A stretch of DNA of 64,000 nt from NCBI RefSeq assembly GCF_030936135.1, contig NC_082608.1:9021535-9085534 (forward strand), given 5' to 3'. A program made the position numbers and the translations under genes. This DNA is from Gavia stellata. Its lineage: Eukaryota; Chordata; Aves; Gaviiformes; Gaviidae. This document shows, piece by piece, positions 51,301 through 62,400 of this stretch; position 1 is the stretch's first letter, and the number at the start of each line of letters is the position of its first letter. A model generated the notes under the pieces. The model saw only the letters and a program-made list of their open reading frames with translations, was not told the DNA's origin and searched no databases.

Positions 51301-51918
51301 ACTTACTGCCTCGAGTTACACGTAAGACCGTGGAAACATGACAACCAGGAAAGCAACCAGCTCTTGCGAAGCACTGCGCAGCTTTCAACCGCGCCGAAGA
51401 CACCCGGGAGGGGCGATGGCGCCGGAGCCCCCGCAGCCTCCGCCGCCTGAGGAGGGGACAGCGAGAGGTGAGGCTCGGGGCGGGCACCGCAGCTCCGCGG
51501 TGCGCCGCCGCCGGCTGCCCCCGACTCCCCCTCGGCCCCGTGTCCTGGCACCTCCGCCCCGGGGCTGGGACCGCCAGCAGCCGCCGCTGGCCCCGAGGGC
51601 CCGGGCCTTGCACGGCCCCGCGCCCCCCCCGCGCGCGCAGCCCCGGCGGTGCCAGGCGCGCAGCCAACCCGCGCGCACGCGCCCCGCCCCAGCTGTGCCG
51701 TCGCCGGGGTGGGCCGGGCTTCTCCGGCGGCGGTGGCGCGGGGGAGCGGCTCCTTTGTCGGAGGGCCGCGCCGGGGGCGGGCACTGGGCGCGGGCCGGGC
51801 CCGCCGAGGCTGTGCGGGCTCCTGCCGGCCGCGCGCCCCCGGCCGGCGCCGCGCCTCTGCCCTCTCCTCCCGCCCTCCCCGGCCGCCGCGGGGCGGGGCG
51901 GCCGGCGCTCCGGCGGCG

Positions 51919-51977
51919 GCGGCGGCAGCAGCAGCAGCAACAGCAGCAGCAGCAACAGCAGCAGCAGCAACAGCAGC
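51919..51977. repeat. CAG/CAA trinucleotide repeat next to the C16orf87 start
   Basis: After a short ggc run comes a tract of CAG triplets interrupted at regular spacing by CAA, ending a few bases before the C16orf87 ATG. In the frame of that ATG it reads GCA/ACA (Ala, Thr). The interruptions split it into short pure blocks. Confidence 0.85.
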
Positions 51978-51981
51978 GAGC

Positions 51982-52047
51982 ATGTCCTCGAGCAGGGCCA
52001 AGAAAGTGAAGATGGCCACCAAGTCCTGCCCGGAGTGCGACCAGCAG
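51982..52047 (+). CDS. C16orf87: C16orf87 coding exon 1
   Basis: It encodes 22 residues, [20 protein letters not shown] then QQ, including the first Cys pair. The donor is CAG|gtgagg. Confidence 0.92.
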
Positions 52048-55000
52048 GTGAGGCGTCTGCCGGGCCCGCTGCCCTCGAGGGCCGTCCCCGCCGGGGGAGG
52101 GGGACTAGTGGCCGCGCGGCTAAAGCGGTGCCGCCGTGAGCGGGGGAGTGCTGGCCCCGCTGCCTCTGCCCATCCCGAGGCAGGGCGCGGAGCCCGCCCC
52201 GCCAGCCGGCGGCCCGCGGGCGGGGCTGGTTGGCCCTCACAGGCCGGTGGGGTGCCCTGGGGCGGCGGGGCTCGCCGGCCACCTCGGCGAGGACAGGTGC
52301 TGCTGCTGCCGGGGCCCTGCCTCAATGGAGGGATGGGAACCGTGGGCGGAATTGGGGAAGTGGCCTCCAGCCTCCGCCGGCGGCTCGTGGCTGTCGGTGG
52401 GGTGCGAGCCTCTCGGCTGCGGTCGGTGGCGGGGCTGCGGGACCCGCTCCCTCAGCGCAGCTGTGGCGTTCACCGCCCCGAGCCACCGTCCCCCTCTGGC
52501 AGCACCTCGGGGCCGAGCGCCGCTGCCGACTCCGCTTTGGCGTGTCCTGGTGCGGTACGGTGGGTGTGCGCTGTCCCGCCCTGACCTTTCGCCGAGCCGG
52601 GCGGAGTTCAGAGGCCGCTCGCCGCCGCCTCGCCCCTCGCGGGGCGCCGGGCTGCGCGCCCTGCCCCGCCGCCCAGCGCCTCCCGCCTTAGCGCAGGCAG
52701 CCTCGCTTCCTGTTTTCTCCCCCCTGCCTGCCGCTCGTGGTTGCTGCTTGGTACCCACCGCCGCGCGTTACGCGTTTGCAATAGCAGTGCAAGAAGTGGC
52801 GGCTGAGCTGTGTGGTTTTGAGGGAGGAGGGGGGGGGAAACTGAACTGCCTCCGTGAAGCAATGTTTATGCGAAGTAAAGAATTGCTGCCTTTGCAGTCT
52901 GCTTGGAATGTGGGTTGAATATCGTATTCCTCTTGCAGGGTCGTGCAATAGTTACATTATGCTGAAGCGACGTGCGGAATTGTTTGTTTATGCACTAGTA
53001 CTGTTTAGTAACTATGTAGTTTATTAAAAACATAATGAACTTAGTAACTCATACAATGCAGTTTGTCCTTTAGGTGACTCATGTGCCTAGGGCTGGTCGG
53101 GAGAGCGTTCAGTTGTGTTGTTTCCTCATGGAGTAGTTTAGAAAGGGCAAGATTGAAACCTTCACTGCGATTTCTATCATGTAGTCCAAATGTGTATGTG
53201 AGCTGTTGTTTACATCTCGCTGCAGTTCTGCTATGCGTACAAAATGGAATTAGTTACCCTTAGCCATTAAAAACAGCTGATTCGAATTGTTACTATATCA
53301 CGAGCTTGTCTTCATTTACGCTTTTGACTGGTAATGATGTTGCTATTAAAAATAGGCCGGTTTGTTAGAGCATCGCTCCTCTGCTGGAACAATAGCACAG
53401 CGCAACAGAAGGCTGCTGTGGGGCTCGGGCTAGGGGAGAGGCTTTTACATGTAATCATGGGAAACACGTTTCTGTTATTTGAGCCTGAAACTTGACTGGT
53501 AGACACTATTTTAGCTATACCTAAAGAAATAATCTCATGCCATTTTCCTTATAAAGATCAAAAAAAGTCATCTTATTTGTTCTGACTTGCATAGTTTTTA
53601 TCGTTTTTCAACTCATCCTGGAACAGTTTGGAATGTTAAGCTGTGGGGTGAGGCATCCTTTCATGTTTTAAGCAATAGATGAACCACTGCAAATGCTCAC
53701 ATGTTAAGCATGTCACAGAAGTACTATTTCTGAGAAAAAAAAGGTGTGCCAAGGTCTGGTTATTCAGTTGGTGAAAGAAGAAATTAAAATGATTGAGAAG
53801 TTGAATATGAGAGTGGTGGTAGGGTTCTTTGTTTGTTTTCGTTTTTTTTAAAATAAATGTAATGAATGTCAAACCACCGACGGTAGGAAGAGCAAGTAAG
53901 CAAATATTACAGGTTTTTTACACTGATGCTGAAACTTTCACTTTGTTCAGCGCTTTAAAACTAAAACACATGATATACATATGTCAATGTAGATTTTCTG
54001 TTAGCAACTCTTCTGCGGCTAACATGGAATTAATGTGCATACGTGTCCTGCCCTGGCACAAGCATTGCTTGTAGGACCTTGTTTTCCAGGGCCAAATGTT
54101 TGAGAGAGGAAAAGAAACTAAAACCTACAGTACAAGTCAGCCCTTTGCAGAGTGTGGGGAAGCTCTTGTGTGACTCTTAAGTGGCTGTGTCCTGTACTAG
54201 TGTTTGTTAAATTCTTCCGTAAGCAAGGGCTTTGCCTTTGTTTTTGATTTCTTTGCTAGAAGTGGCATGCATGGAAATATTTAGACAGCCACAAATATTG
54301 GAGTGCAATATGGAGTAACACTTCTCAGGCTTTTAAACTTTTTCTGTTATAATTTAGATGATATGTAACTGCCATTTAGACTTTTTTAAAATTAAAAAAG
54401 AAGGGTTTTAATGATATTTTCAGAAGCAAAGCACAGCCCCATTAAACTAGAGAGCCTGAAGTACTTGCAGTCAATCAGAAGAAATAATTATCACTTATTA
54501 ATTTAGCTTCAGGCAAACTTTTGTGTATGAGAAACTCAATTTCTTTTTGGTTAGGAGAATGGTAAACAGAGTAAAATAGTGTTTGTTGGACTATGTTGCC
54601 TTAATTATGTTGTTATCAGTGTAGGCCTTCAAAGGATAACTGATATCTTTCAGTGAATAAGCCTCTTCCCACATAATCCCCCCCCAAATGACACACACAC
54701 CTACATGCCAAACCTGTAACACGAGAACAATATTGTTCTGTTAAACACAGTTAAGTTAACTGAAAAATACTGGATCTGCTCCAGTCCTTGGGTCTGCTCC
54801 AATCCTCTTGGGTGGCTTTCCCCCAATTTTTTTTACGCTGAGCCTGGAAACATAATCGTCGGAGAGACCCAGGTGTTCAAAAATGGGCTTAAATGGAACT
54901 CCTATATCACCTTAACAATACAGACAAACTATCTGCTATATAGTGTTTTTTAGTACTCTTATACTGACTTATGAACAAGGAGATAAGCGTGCGCACAAGT

Positions 55001-58000
55001 CTGCTAAATTCTGAGCTTTAAGGTTCAGTAATCCTTGATTAGAATTGTTTTTAGAATGCTTTTTATTATGTCAGGGTCTCCATAAAAGGAATTAAAAAAT
55101 CTCTAGGTAGATAAAACTTGTGTCAAAGGTCTATCTGTAAGCTGTCCATAGGCTGAAGTACAGGAGTTAAGATGTGCTACAGACAGCAAAATAATTTGTT
55201 TATTTTGAGTAGCAGTTAAGTTCCTCTTTACAAATTCATGTACTAATTTGGCAGTTTTTTGCATCGGAACGTTGGAACTTGGTTCTTCTGCATGTCCGGT
55301 AAAATTGAGCAGGCAGTCATGGTTCTGTACTCATGTTTGTTTGAGTGGGCATTGGCAAACTTGTAGAGACCTGTCTTAAAGAATTGTGTTTGAGAAATTA
55401 CCTCCTGCTTTTTTTTCCCCACTGTCGTGCTTCAACATGACTTGACTTTAATGTGTGTTAATCTCTTCCAGATCTCTGTTTAAACTTGCTTTGATTTGTG
55501 TTTTCAGTCTTAAACCTAATCAAAGCAATATGGTGTATGCCTTACTGCTTTAGAAGATCTCGAAAGATCTTGGCTTTAAATGAAGGTAATGAGGTTTGTA
55601 ATTTATCAGCACCGCTTTTTTTAATTGGTCAGAGTAAGATTTTTGTCATTTTTCATGTAAGTGTGGCGTTTCCAGATTTTCTCATCTTGTTCTAAATTGT
55701 CTTATGCTGGGGGAATTTACTGCTCCTGACTGTGTAGCTGATCAGGAGGAGCACTAGTCTCAAACTCTTCAGCCTGCAGTCAGTTTTTGATTAGCCGTTG
55801 ATTAGGTAGGTTATTTGCATTTTGAATTAACTAGGCCCTTCTGTAACTACCTGGCCTTGTCTACAACGCTGTTGTAGAGTGTGGTACAAAGTGTCTGTTT
55901 TGCTTCGGGCTGTATCGTGCCTCCTGTTTAAAGCTGCTCCTGCTCTCTAAAGGAGTTGTTTCAAATGCTTCCGAAAGTGAATGTATTCAGAATGTACTGA
56001 CAGTTTTAACTCATACTTTTTCTTTAATTTTTTTTTTTTTTAAGTAAATAAAGGAAGCAAAACTGGGAATGTCTGACTGATTTGACTGGGGATATTTGAG
56101 AGCTCTGAAGAGAAATTATATTTCTAACTCACCCTTGCTTTAGTGCTCTCCACTTTCCCCCACCCCCTTCCTGACAGTCTGGGGAAGAGGGTTTGTAGTA
56201 CAAAGCGGTCACAACAGCTGTACATTTCGAGCTTGATATCTAACAACTGCATAAAGAAAAGGCTTGGGTGATTCACAGCAGAACCTGTTTTTACTATGTT
56301 TAAATACAATTGTATAATAGTACAGGCCATAATTTGCAGTACAGACTGAATTTGAAGAGGTATCTCTGAGGACAAAATGCGAGTTACTAGGTTTTTTTTC
56401 TTTGTTGAACAAGAATTTTGTCGTAATTTGAAATGATCTGAAATATTTGTCTTTTGTTTTCCCAGGTTCCTGTTGCATGTAAATCATGTCCCTGTGGCTA
56501 CATATTTATTAGTCGAAAACTCTTGCATGCTAAACGTGCTGAGAGATCGCCACCCATCACAGGTAATACTTACAGAGATGGGAAGAATGGGACAACAGTT
56601 TATTTCTTTATTTCTTGGAGGCAAAGGGTAGAGTGTTTTACTTCTCTGTGTAAATTGACTGTTGTCAGTTCACTTTCTCTTGCATCTGTGCATGGTAGAC
56701 TTTTAATATGTTAATTTTTCTTGAATTTTGAGAGGAGGGGAAAGCTGGTGTTTTCAGTCTTACTTCCTTTGTACTTGTGATGTTGACATTTATTCTGTGT
56801 CTATTCTAGCTGCACATATTGGTCACTATGCAAAATAACTCCTTACAGAAAGCTTTCTTTTAATCCTATTTTGACGCAAAATGTCTAGAGGTGCCAAAGG
56901 GATCAGATTTCAGAGTACTTGCTGATTGAAGCTGGGTTTTCTGAAATTAAAAATCCTCTGTTTTTGAAGAAGTTATGCTGAGTTGTATTTATTCATGAAC
57001 ACCTGAATGGCACTTTGTATAAAAGTGTTTGTATGTTTAATCTAAAATGAGGTGGGTCTTGTGTCTCTCTGCATGGTTAAATCACAAAATAGTGTATTTT
57101 TTTGTGTCTATCTTGTGTGTCTTTTGTTGTTGATGGGCACAGTAAGAAGTCAGTTGAGTATGCATTCTGGCATGATTAACATTCTCCTTGTGTTCATTTT
57201 TATCACTTCCTCCAGTCCTAGCGGGAATTAGTCAGAGCAAGCACCTGTCAGGAAAGATGTTTAAAAGAAAAATAGATCTGATTTACAATGTCTACTTTTT
57301 AAAATTATCTACCAGGCCTACAAAATGGAAACTAAGTATTTGATATTTTGTATCGCTATTTTGAGGGATATTTGTAGTTTACCAGCCTGTAGGAATTATA
57401 TGACATTATGCTAGATAACTGAACTTTCAAGGTGGAGGAGGTTAAGCAATGTCTGTGGTACTGTTTGGAAGCGTTGGTCAATTTTCTTTCCCCCTACCCG
57501 ATTGTTTTATTTGAAAGTTGATAAAGTAGTTACCAAATAAAGCTGAAAGCCATAATCTGGTAAGTGAAGCTCTTGTATAACTTGGCTTTGTACCCAGGAA
57601 ATGCACCAGGGGAGGAAGAATCCCATGCACGAATATACACCGGGGGCCACCCTGCTGGAAAGCAGCTTTGCAGGAAGGGACCTGGTGCCCCGGTGGACAG
57701 CAGGTTGAACATAAGCCAGCAACGTGCCCCACGCAGCAAAGGCAGCTAACAGTATTCTGCGCTGCGTTAGGCAAAGTATTGCCAGCGGGTTGAGGAAGGG
57801 GATCCTTCCCCTCTACTCAGTGCTGGTAAGGCCACACCTGGAGTACTTTGTCCAGTTCTGGGGTCCCCAGTACAAGAGAGACATGGACATACTGGAGAGA
57901 GTCCAGTGTAGGGCCATGAAGACAATGAAGGGACTGGAGCATCTCTCCTCTGAAGAAAGGCAGAGAGCTGGGACTGTTCAGCCTGGAGAAGAGAAGGCTC

Positions 58001-59488
58001 AGGAGAATCCTATCAAGGTATATAAATACCTGAAGGAAGGGTGTAAAGAAGATGGAGCCAGGCTCTTTTCAGCGGTGCCCAGTGACAGGACAAGAGGCAA
58101 TGGACACAAAATGAAGCACAGGAGGTTCCTTCTGAACATCTGGAGACACATTTTTACTGTGAAGGTGACCGAACACTGGCACAGTTGCCCAGAGAAGTTG
58201 TGCAGTCTTCATCCTTGGAGATACTCAAAAGCCATCTGTATGTGGTCCTGGGCAACTGGGTCTTGGTGGCCCTACTTGAGAAGGGGGGGTTGGACAGGTT
58301 TGTCTCCAGAGGTCCCTTGCTACTTCAACCTTTTTGTGATACTGTGAAATACAGCTTTTGTATTCACATTAGTGACAAATTACCCTGCTGTCCAGTTTGT
58401 ACCATGTGTCTATACAAGATTAATGGGACAACTGCACCAAAAGGATACCGGGTCCCCAGGAAGATATAGTGAGAGACTGTGTATGTCTGTATTGTGCTCA
58501 TAAGGTAACTGCAACTTCTTTTAGAAAACGTTGTTCCGGTATTTTCAACAATATAGCTACTGCAGAATGGTGCTGCAGCCTTGCAAATGGGCAACTAGTT
58601 TGCGTTGAATAGTGTGCTGTGGTGACTGTCCTATTTTCAGTACCCAAGCTCATTAATCCATACTTAACTTACAGGTGAAACTCATGTAAATACTCTTTTT
58701 TTTGACTCTGGTGTGTCAGAAAACAATACACCTGTTCAGCATTAAGTATTATGAGGCGTTGTCATAGGCTAGGTTTGGTGGGACTTGTATGCTGTATAAT
58801 GTGGCATTTACTGACTGCATTGTTGACTCAGCATCTCGATTTGTGTGAGCAGTGGGAACGTTTAGTGTCAAAAAAGCAGTGGGAATGTTAGTGTCAAAAG
58901 AAGATGAAGCACTCTGCTGTGTGCCTATATGATAAACTTTTTTTTTTTGCGAGTGGAAACATGCAGTGGGCTGTCTTGATGGCTGTGATCTGTACAGGTT
59001 TTTTCCATCTTATGGGAAACTGTGAACTTTTTGTATACTAGCAAATGTCTCGTTGCAAAACACATTTGAAGTAAATAAAGGCTTGATCCTTGTAATCGAG
59101 AAGTGAAGTGTCATTCTGGATCTGACTCCTTAATTTCTGCATGGATATTGTGCAGATGTAATTGTTCTGTAAAGGAGTAGACATCTATCACTTTTGCTAA
59201 GAGATTTAAAGAAAAAAGGTGATTGGGTGGGGTAAGCACTAAGAGTAAATTAAGAACGAAGATGAAAACAACCCTAGGTCATACCATCTCTATTCATTTG
59301 CACAGAAAACAAGAGTGAGGCCAAAAGGAGACGGACAGAGAGAGTTAAGCGAGAGAAGATAAATTCTGCAGTAAATAAAGACTTAGAAAATCGAAAAAGA
59401 TCCAGGTCTAACAGCCATTCAGATCATAGCAGACGAGGAAGAGGAAGACCTAAGAGTGCCTCAGCCAAAAAGCACGAGGAAGAAAGAG
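51982..59488 (+). CDS. C16orf87: C16orf87 homologue (UPF0547), first three coding exons; 3' end outside the window
   Basis: Three exons join in frame: 51982-52047, 56466-56562, 59306-59488. They give 115 codons plus one base, against 154 residues in the human protein. The family (UPF0547) has no established function. The N-terminus carries Cys pairs (CPEC at 16-19; CKSCPC at 27-32) that look like a small zinc-binding ribbon. A Lys/Arg-rich stretch follows ([13 protein letters not shown]), then a Ser/Arg region and [12 protein letters not shown], suggesting nuclear localisation or nucleic-acid binding. The expected last exon, an acidic stretch and the C-terminal helix, was searched for by eye to 64000 and not found, so the final intron exceeds 4.5 kb. 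The start at 51982 gives [19 protein letters not shown], matching human MSASRAKK. An open in-frame stretch continues upstream. Confidence 0.93.
52048..56465 (+). other. C16orf87: C16orf87 intron 1
   Basis: A 4.4 kb intron. The first 0.7 kb is CpG-island DNA and the rest is AT-rich. No other gene or repeat family was recognised. Confidence 0.75.
56466..56562 (+). CDS. C16orf87: C16orf87 coding exon 2
   Basis: It encodes [20 protein letters not shown] then [12 protein letters not shown] plus one base. It holds the second Cys cluster. The acceptor is cccag and the donor gtaata. Confidence 0.94.
57590..58349 (+). mobile_element. CR1 LINE, 5'-truncated 3' end
   Basis: CR1 (chicken repeat 1) non-LTR retrotransposon fragment in C16orf87 intron 2, same orientation as the gene. 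It keeps the typical end of the reverse-transcriptase ORF (readable as [20 protein letters not shown], then [16 protein letters not shown]), followed by degenerate coding sequence and the CR1 3' UTR block on Cys-free coding remnants such as DRTRGNG. It ends in the degenerate terminal repeat tttgtgatactgtgaaat. The protein is frame-damaged, so this is an inactive copy. The 5' limit is approximate. Confidence 0.88.
58847..58900. repeat. Imperfect tandem duplication, about 26 bp
   Basis: The unit gcagtgggaacgtttagtgt is followed by tcaaaaaa, then by a near copy, gcagtgggaatgttagtgt with tcaaaag. It lies in C16orf87 intron 2. Confidence 0.7.
59306..59488 (+). CDS. C16orf87: C16orf87 coding exon 3
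   Basis: It encodes 61 residues, from [18 protein letters not shown] to [10 protein letters not shown], plus one base. The acceptor is tttgcacag and the donor G|gtatga. The segment is highly basic. Confidence 0.94.
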
Positions 59489-62400
59489 GTATGAGAACTG
59501 GAGAAATGTTTTCATTGGGTTTTCTTTTTGTGTGAAGATTTTTTTTTTTTAATCAATAATCCTTTACACCATTCAAACCATTTAAGGAACTAGACTGGTT
59601 CAGCCAATACCCAATATCTTAATACGGGGAAGGGACTGTTTCACATCTGTAGAGACCTCTGGTTTTATGTTTCAGTGTCTGACTGGAACTAACTACAAAG
59701 AACTAAGTCTGCATTTTTAGCCACCAGATCAAATTTCAACATTTAGGTTGAAAGCCATTGGACTGTAGTGCTTAGTAGGTTTTTTGGTTTGGGGTTTGGT
59801 TTTTTTTTTTTAGGTTCCGCTGCTCTATATCACAAGGACAAACAATATAATGATGCCTGTTATCAGAGAGTGATTAGGATGATTGGATTGCTTAAAAAGT
59901 TCCTTGAAACATTTTGGAGGGCCAAAGTAAAAAGGGCATCTTGAGTCACAACTATCACCTGAATTTTTGTCCCATGTTTCTACAGAATAATACTCTAGAG
60001 GAAAGAATGCCTTCTTGTTTATTAAGGTTCCTTGGTAACCTGCTGTTCTTAATCTTTATACAATAGAGACTGTTACATGCACTAGAGTAATTTTGGAGCC
60101 CTTCAAGTATGTGACTGTCACTTTGGATTCCTTTTTTTTTTTTTAAGAGCCTATTGACACTGCATTTGCTATCTGTGGTTTTGGAGATAATGATTTTAGG
60201 CCTGAATAATAAATCCAAAACTTAGTGTAGACTTAAAAAGGCTGGAAGGCAGATAGGAGGAGAAGAACAAGACTTCATATAAATATTCAGAAGATCTTGT
60301 TCATAAAACTACTGAAACCATCAAGCATACCTTGTGGCATAACTCAAATGCAATTGTTTTTTTCCCCTGCCACCTTATTTGTTAACAAAAATGGGTGTCA
60401 ATCCATGTTGCAAAGTGAGTTCCTTTAACTTCTAACTTTTCAAAACCAATTTTGTTGTCTCTGCTGTTTAGTGTAAATCTGTTCATTCTTAAAGTTTTTC
60501 TCCTATTAAAACAAAATATAAATTGGGTTTTTTTGTTGTTGTTTTAGTGTTTTGGCTGTGGAAAGAGGAGATGGAATTTGATTTCTGTATGTTTTCCGGA
60601 TGGCAATTGCTTTACTGTAATAGGAATACACTTATCTAATCTCTTCACTGTTGCGTATGGCTTATTGATATATGTAGCTTCGCAGAATACAGAGCTTCCC
60701 TATTTGCTATTGATCTAAGCTAGACTTTGTCTAGCACCTTAGGATCATTTCTAGGCATTTTACTGCCAGTCTAGTTCACATGCAGCTTTGGTTTGAAAAT
60801 TCCTGCAAGCTTGTTGGGTTGCCCTGTAAAAGTAAATTTTCTTTCCTGTCCCCTGAAAAAGAGGAAAGCAATCAATAGTCTCCCAAAAGCAAGAATTTGA
60901 AAGCATGAGGGATATTTAGAGAACATGTTTTCCTATTCAAAATTAGGCTGAGTGTTTTTAACCTCTTGCTGCATGTTCCGGTGTGACAATATGCCAGTGC
61001 CCTGAGGTCAAAAACTAGAAATATGGATGTAGTGAGATCTTTGTGTAAGAGTGCATCTGTGTTGTGTTGTTTTCTTGGCGTGTGGTGTGGTGTGTTGTGT
61101 GGGTGTTTTTTTTTTTTAAAGTTGAATCTCGCTTGAGAAAATTGCTTTCATCTCCTTGTCCTGTCCTCCCATCCCCTTTACTTGGTACTGTGACTACTGC
61201 TACTGTTTCTTCCTCGACCTCTTCTGCAGAGCTGGTACAGAGCTTGGGTTCACATCCGTTTGTAATTGTCTTTGCTCCTCACTAGTACAGCATACCTTAT
61301 TGGTTAGGAGTAAGTGGGCTTAGGATATTTTCTTACTTCTGACTTATTTCTGGTTATGTTAGACTGTAATGTGTGTAGACCACTGTGGTGATTATTGGGC
61401 AGATTTAAAAAAAAAAAAAAAACCAAACCAAAAAGTTGATATATATGGCTATCACAGCTATAAAAATAAATTCAGCAGAGAACCCATCATTTTGTAAGTA
61501 ATAACAAGTTAACATTGACTTCTCCATTTTCAAGTGGCTTTTATAAAATTGGCCTAACTACTATGTGTGTAGTAACTAGTGGGGAATTTTAGAAATACTC
61601 TTCCTTTACCAAACCTGCTGCTTGATAGTGTTGTTTGCGTAAAAGCATATTGAGCAACTTTAATTCTTCTACTCCAATTAAGGTGATTTTTGTGTGACTC
61701 ATTGCTAGTCCTTGTATCAGTCTGCATAGTGTTGAAAGTCAGCTCTGGAGTGCAAGACATTAGCTTAGTGTTAGAATTTAATATATTATTTCCTTGCCTA
61801 TTGTGTATTTTCAGGATATTTTGGGTACACATTATTTGCCATTAGAGATTGTGCAATTCTTCTTTCTCCCAAAAGACTTGAAAAGAGGCCACTGCTTGCA
61901 AAGCTGTTAAAAATTCCGTGCCTCTTAGGCTCCTGCAATGCTTAATGCATTTGTAGATGAAAAACAGGAGGACAGAGAACACCTGAATTATAATAGCATG
62001 CAAGAGCAGATAATCTGTCCATTTGAAGACCACCGAGCTGTGAAAATTTTCTTCCTAAAGACACCCATGACATCTAGCTTTGCTTCCTTGCTTGTGTTGT
62101 GCTTTTTTCATACATAGCATGCTTGTTTCCAGTTATGTCTGTGCCTTTGACTAGTTCTTTTGTATCCTTTGTGACTGGTTCACATTAGAGCAAAGAGCTG
62201 CAGGATTCAATAGCAATTAAGAAGAATAGGAGAAGCAAAGGGCTTTTTAAAATAAGCTATTTTTCCTGCAGATTTAGTAAGAAGGAATGGAGGGGGAGGA
62301 AAGAGGAAGCTGATGTAGATTGAGGGGATATGGCAGAGTGCTGGGACCAAGATAGTATTCCTATCACATGTTTCAGAGCCAAGCAATGACCCTGCAGAAT

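Larger units (their letters stand above)
51390..52770. promoter_or_regulatory. CpG island promoter of C16orf87
   Basis: G+C-rich and CpG-rich sequence spanning the first coding exon of C16orf87. It contains several GC boxes and an NRF1-like GCGCACGCGC (51673-51682), one base off the palindromic consensus. The limits are by eye. Confidence 0.75.

Noticed and set aside
51299-52325. 327- and 340-codon minus-strand ORFs with poly-Leu or poly-Ala
   Set aside because: They are the reverse reading of the C16orf87 CpG island and its CAG repeat, with no known protein.
52136-52918. 260-codon plus-strand ORF after C16orf87 exon 1
   Set aside because: It is GC-rich intron 1 sequence. The splice donor at 52048 and the match of exon 2 to the family show that this part is removed.
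57724-58347. 207-codon ORF as a host gene
   Set aside because: It reads as the degraded CR1 reverse-transcriptase end, not a cellular gene.
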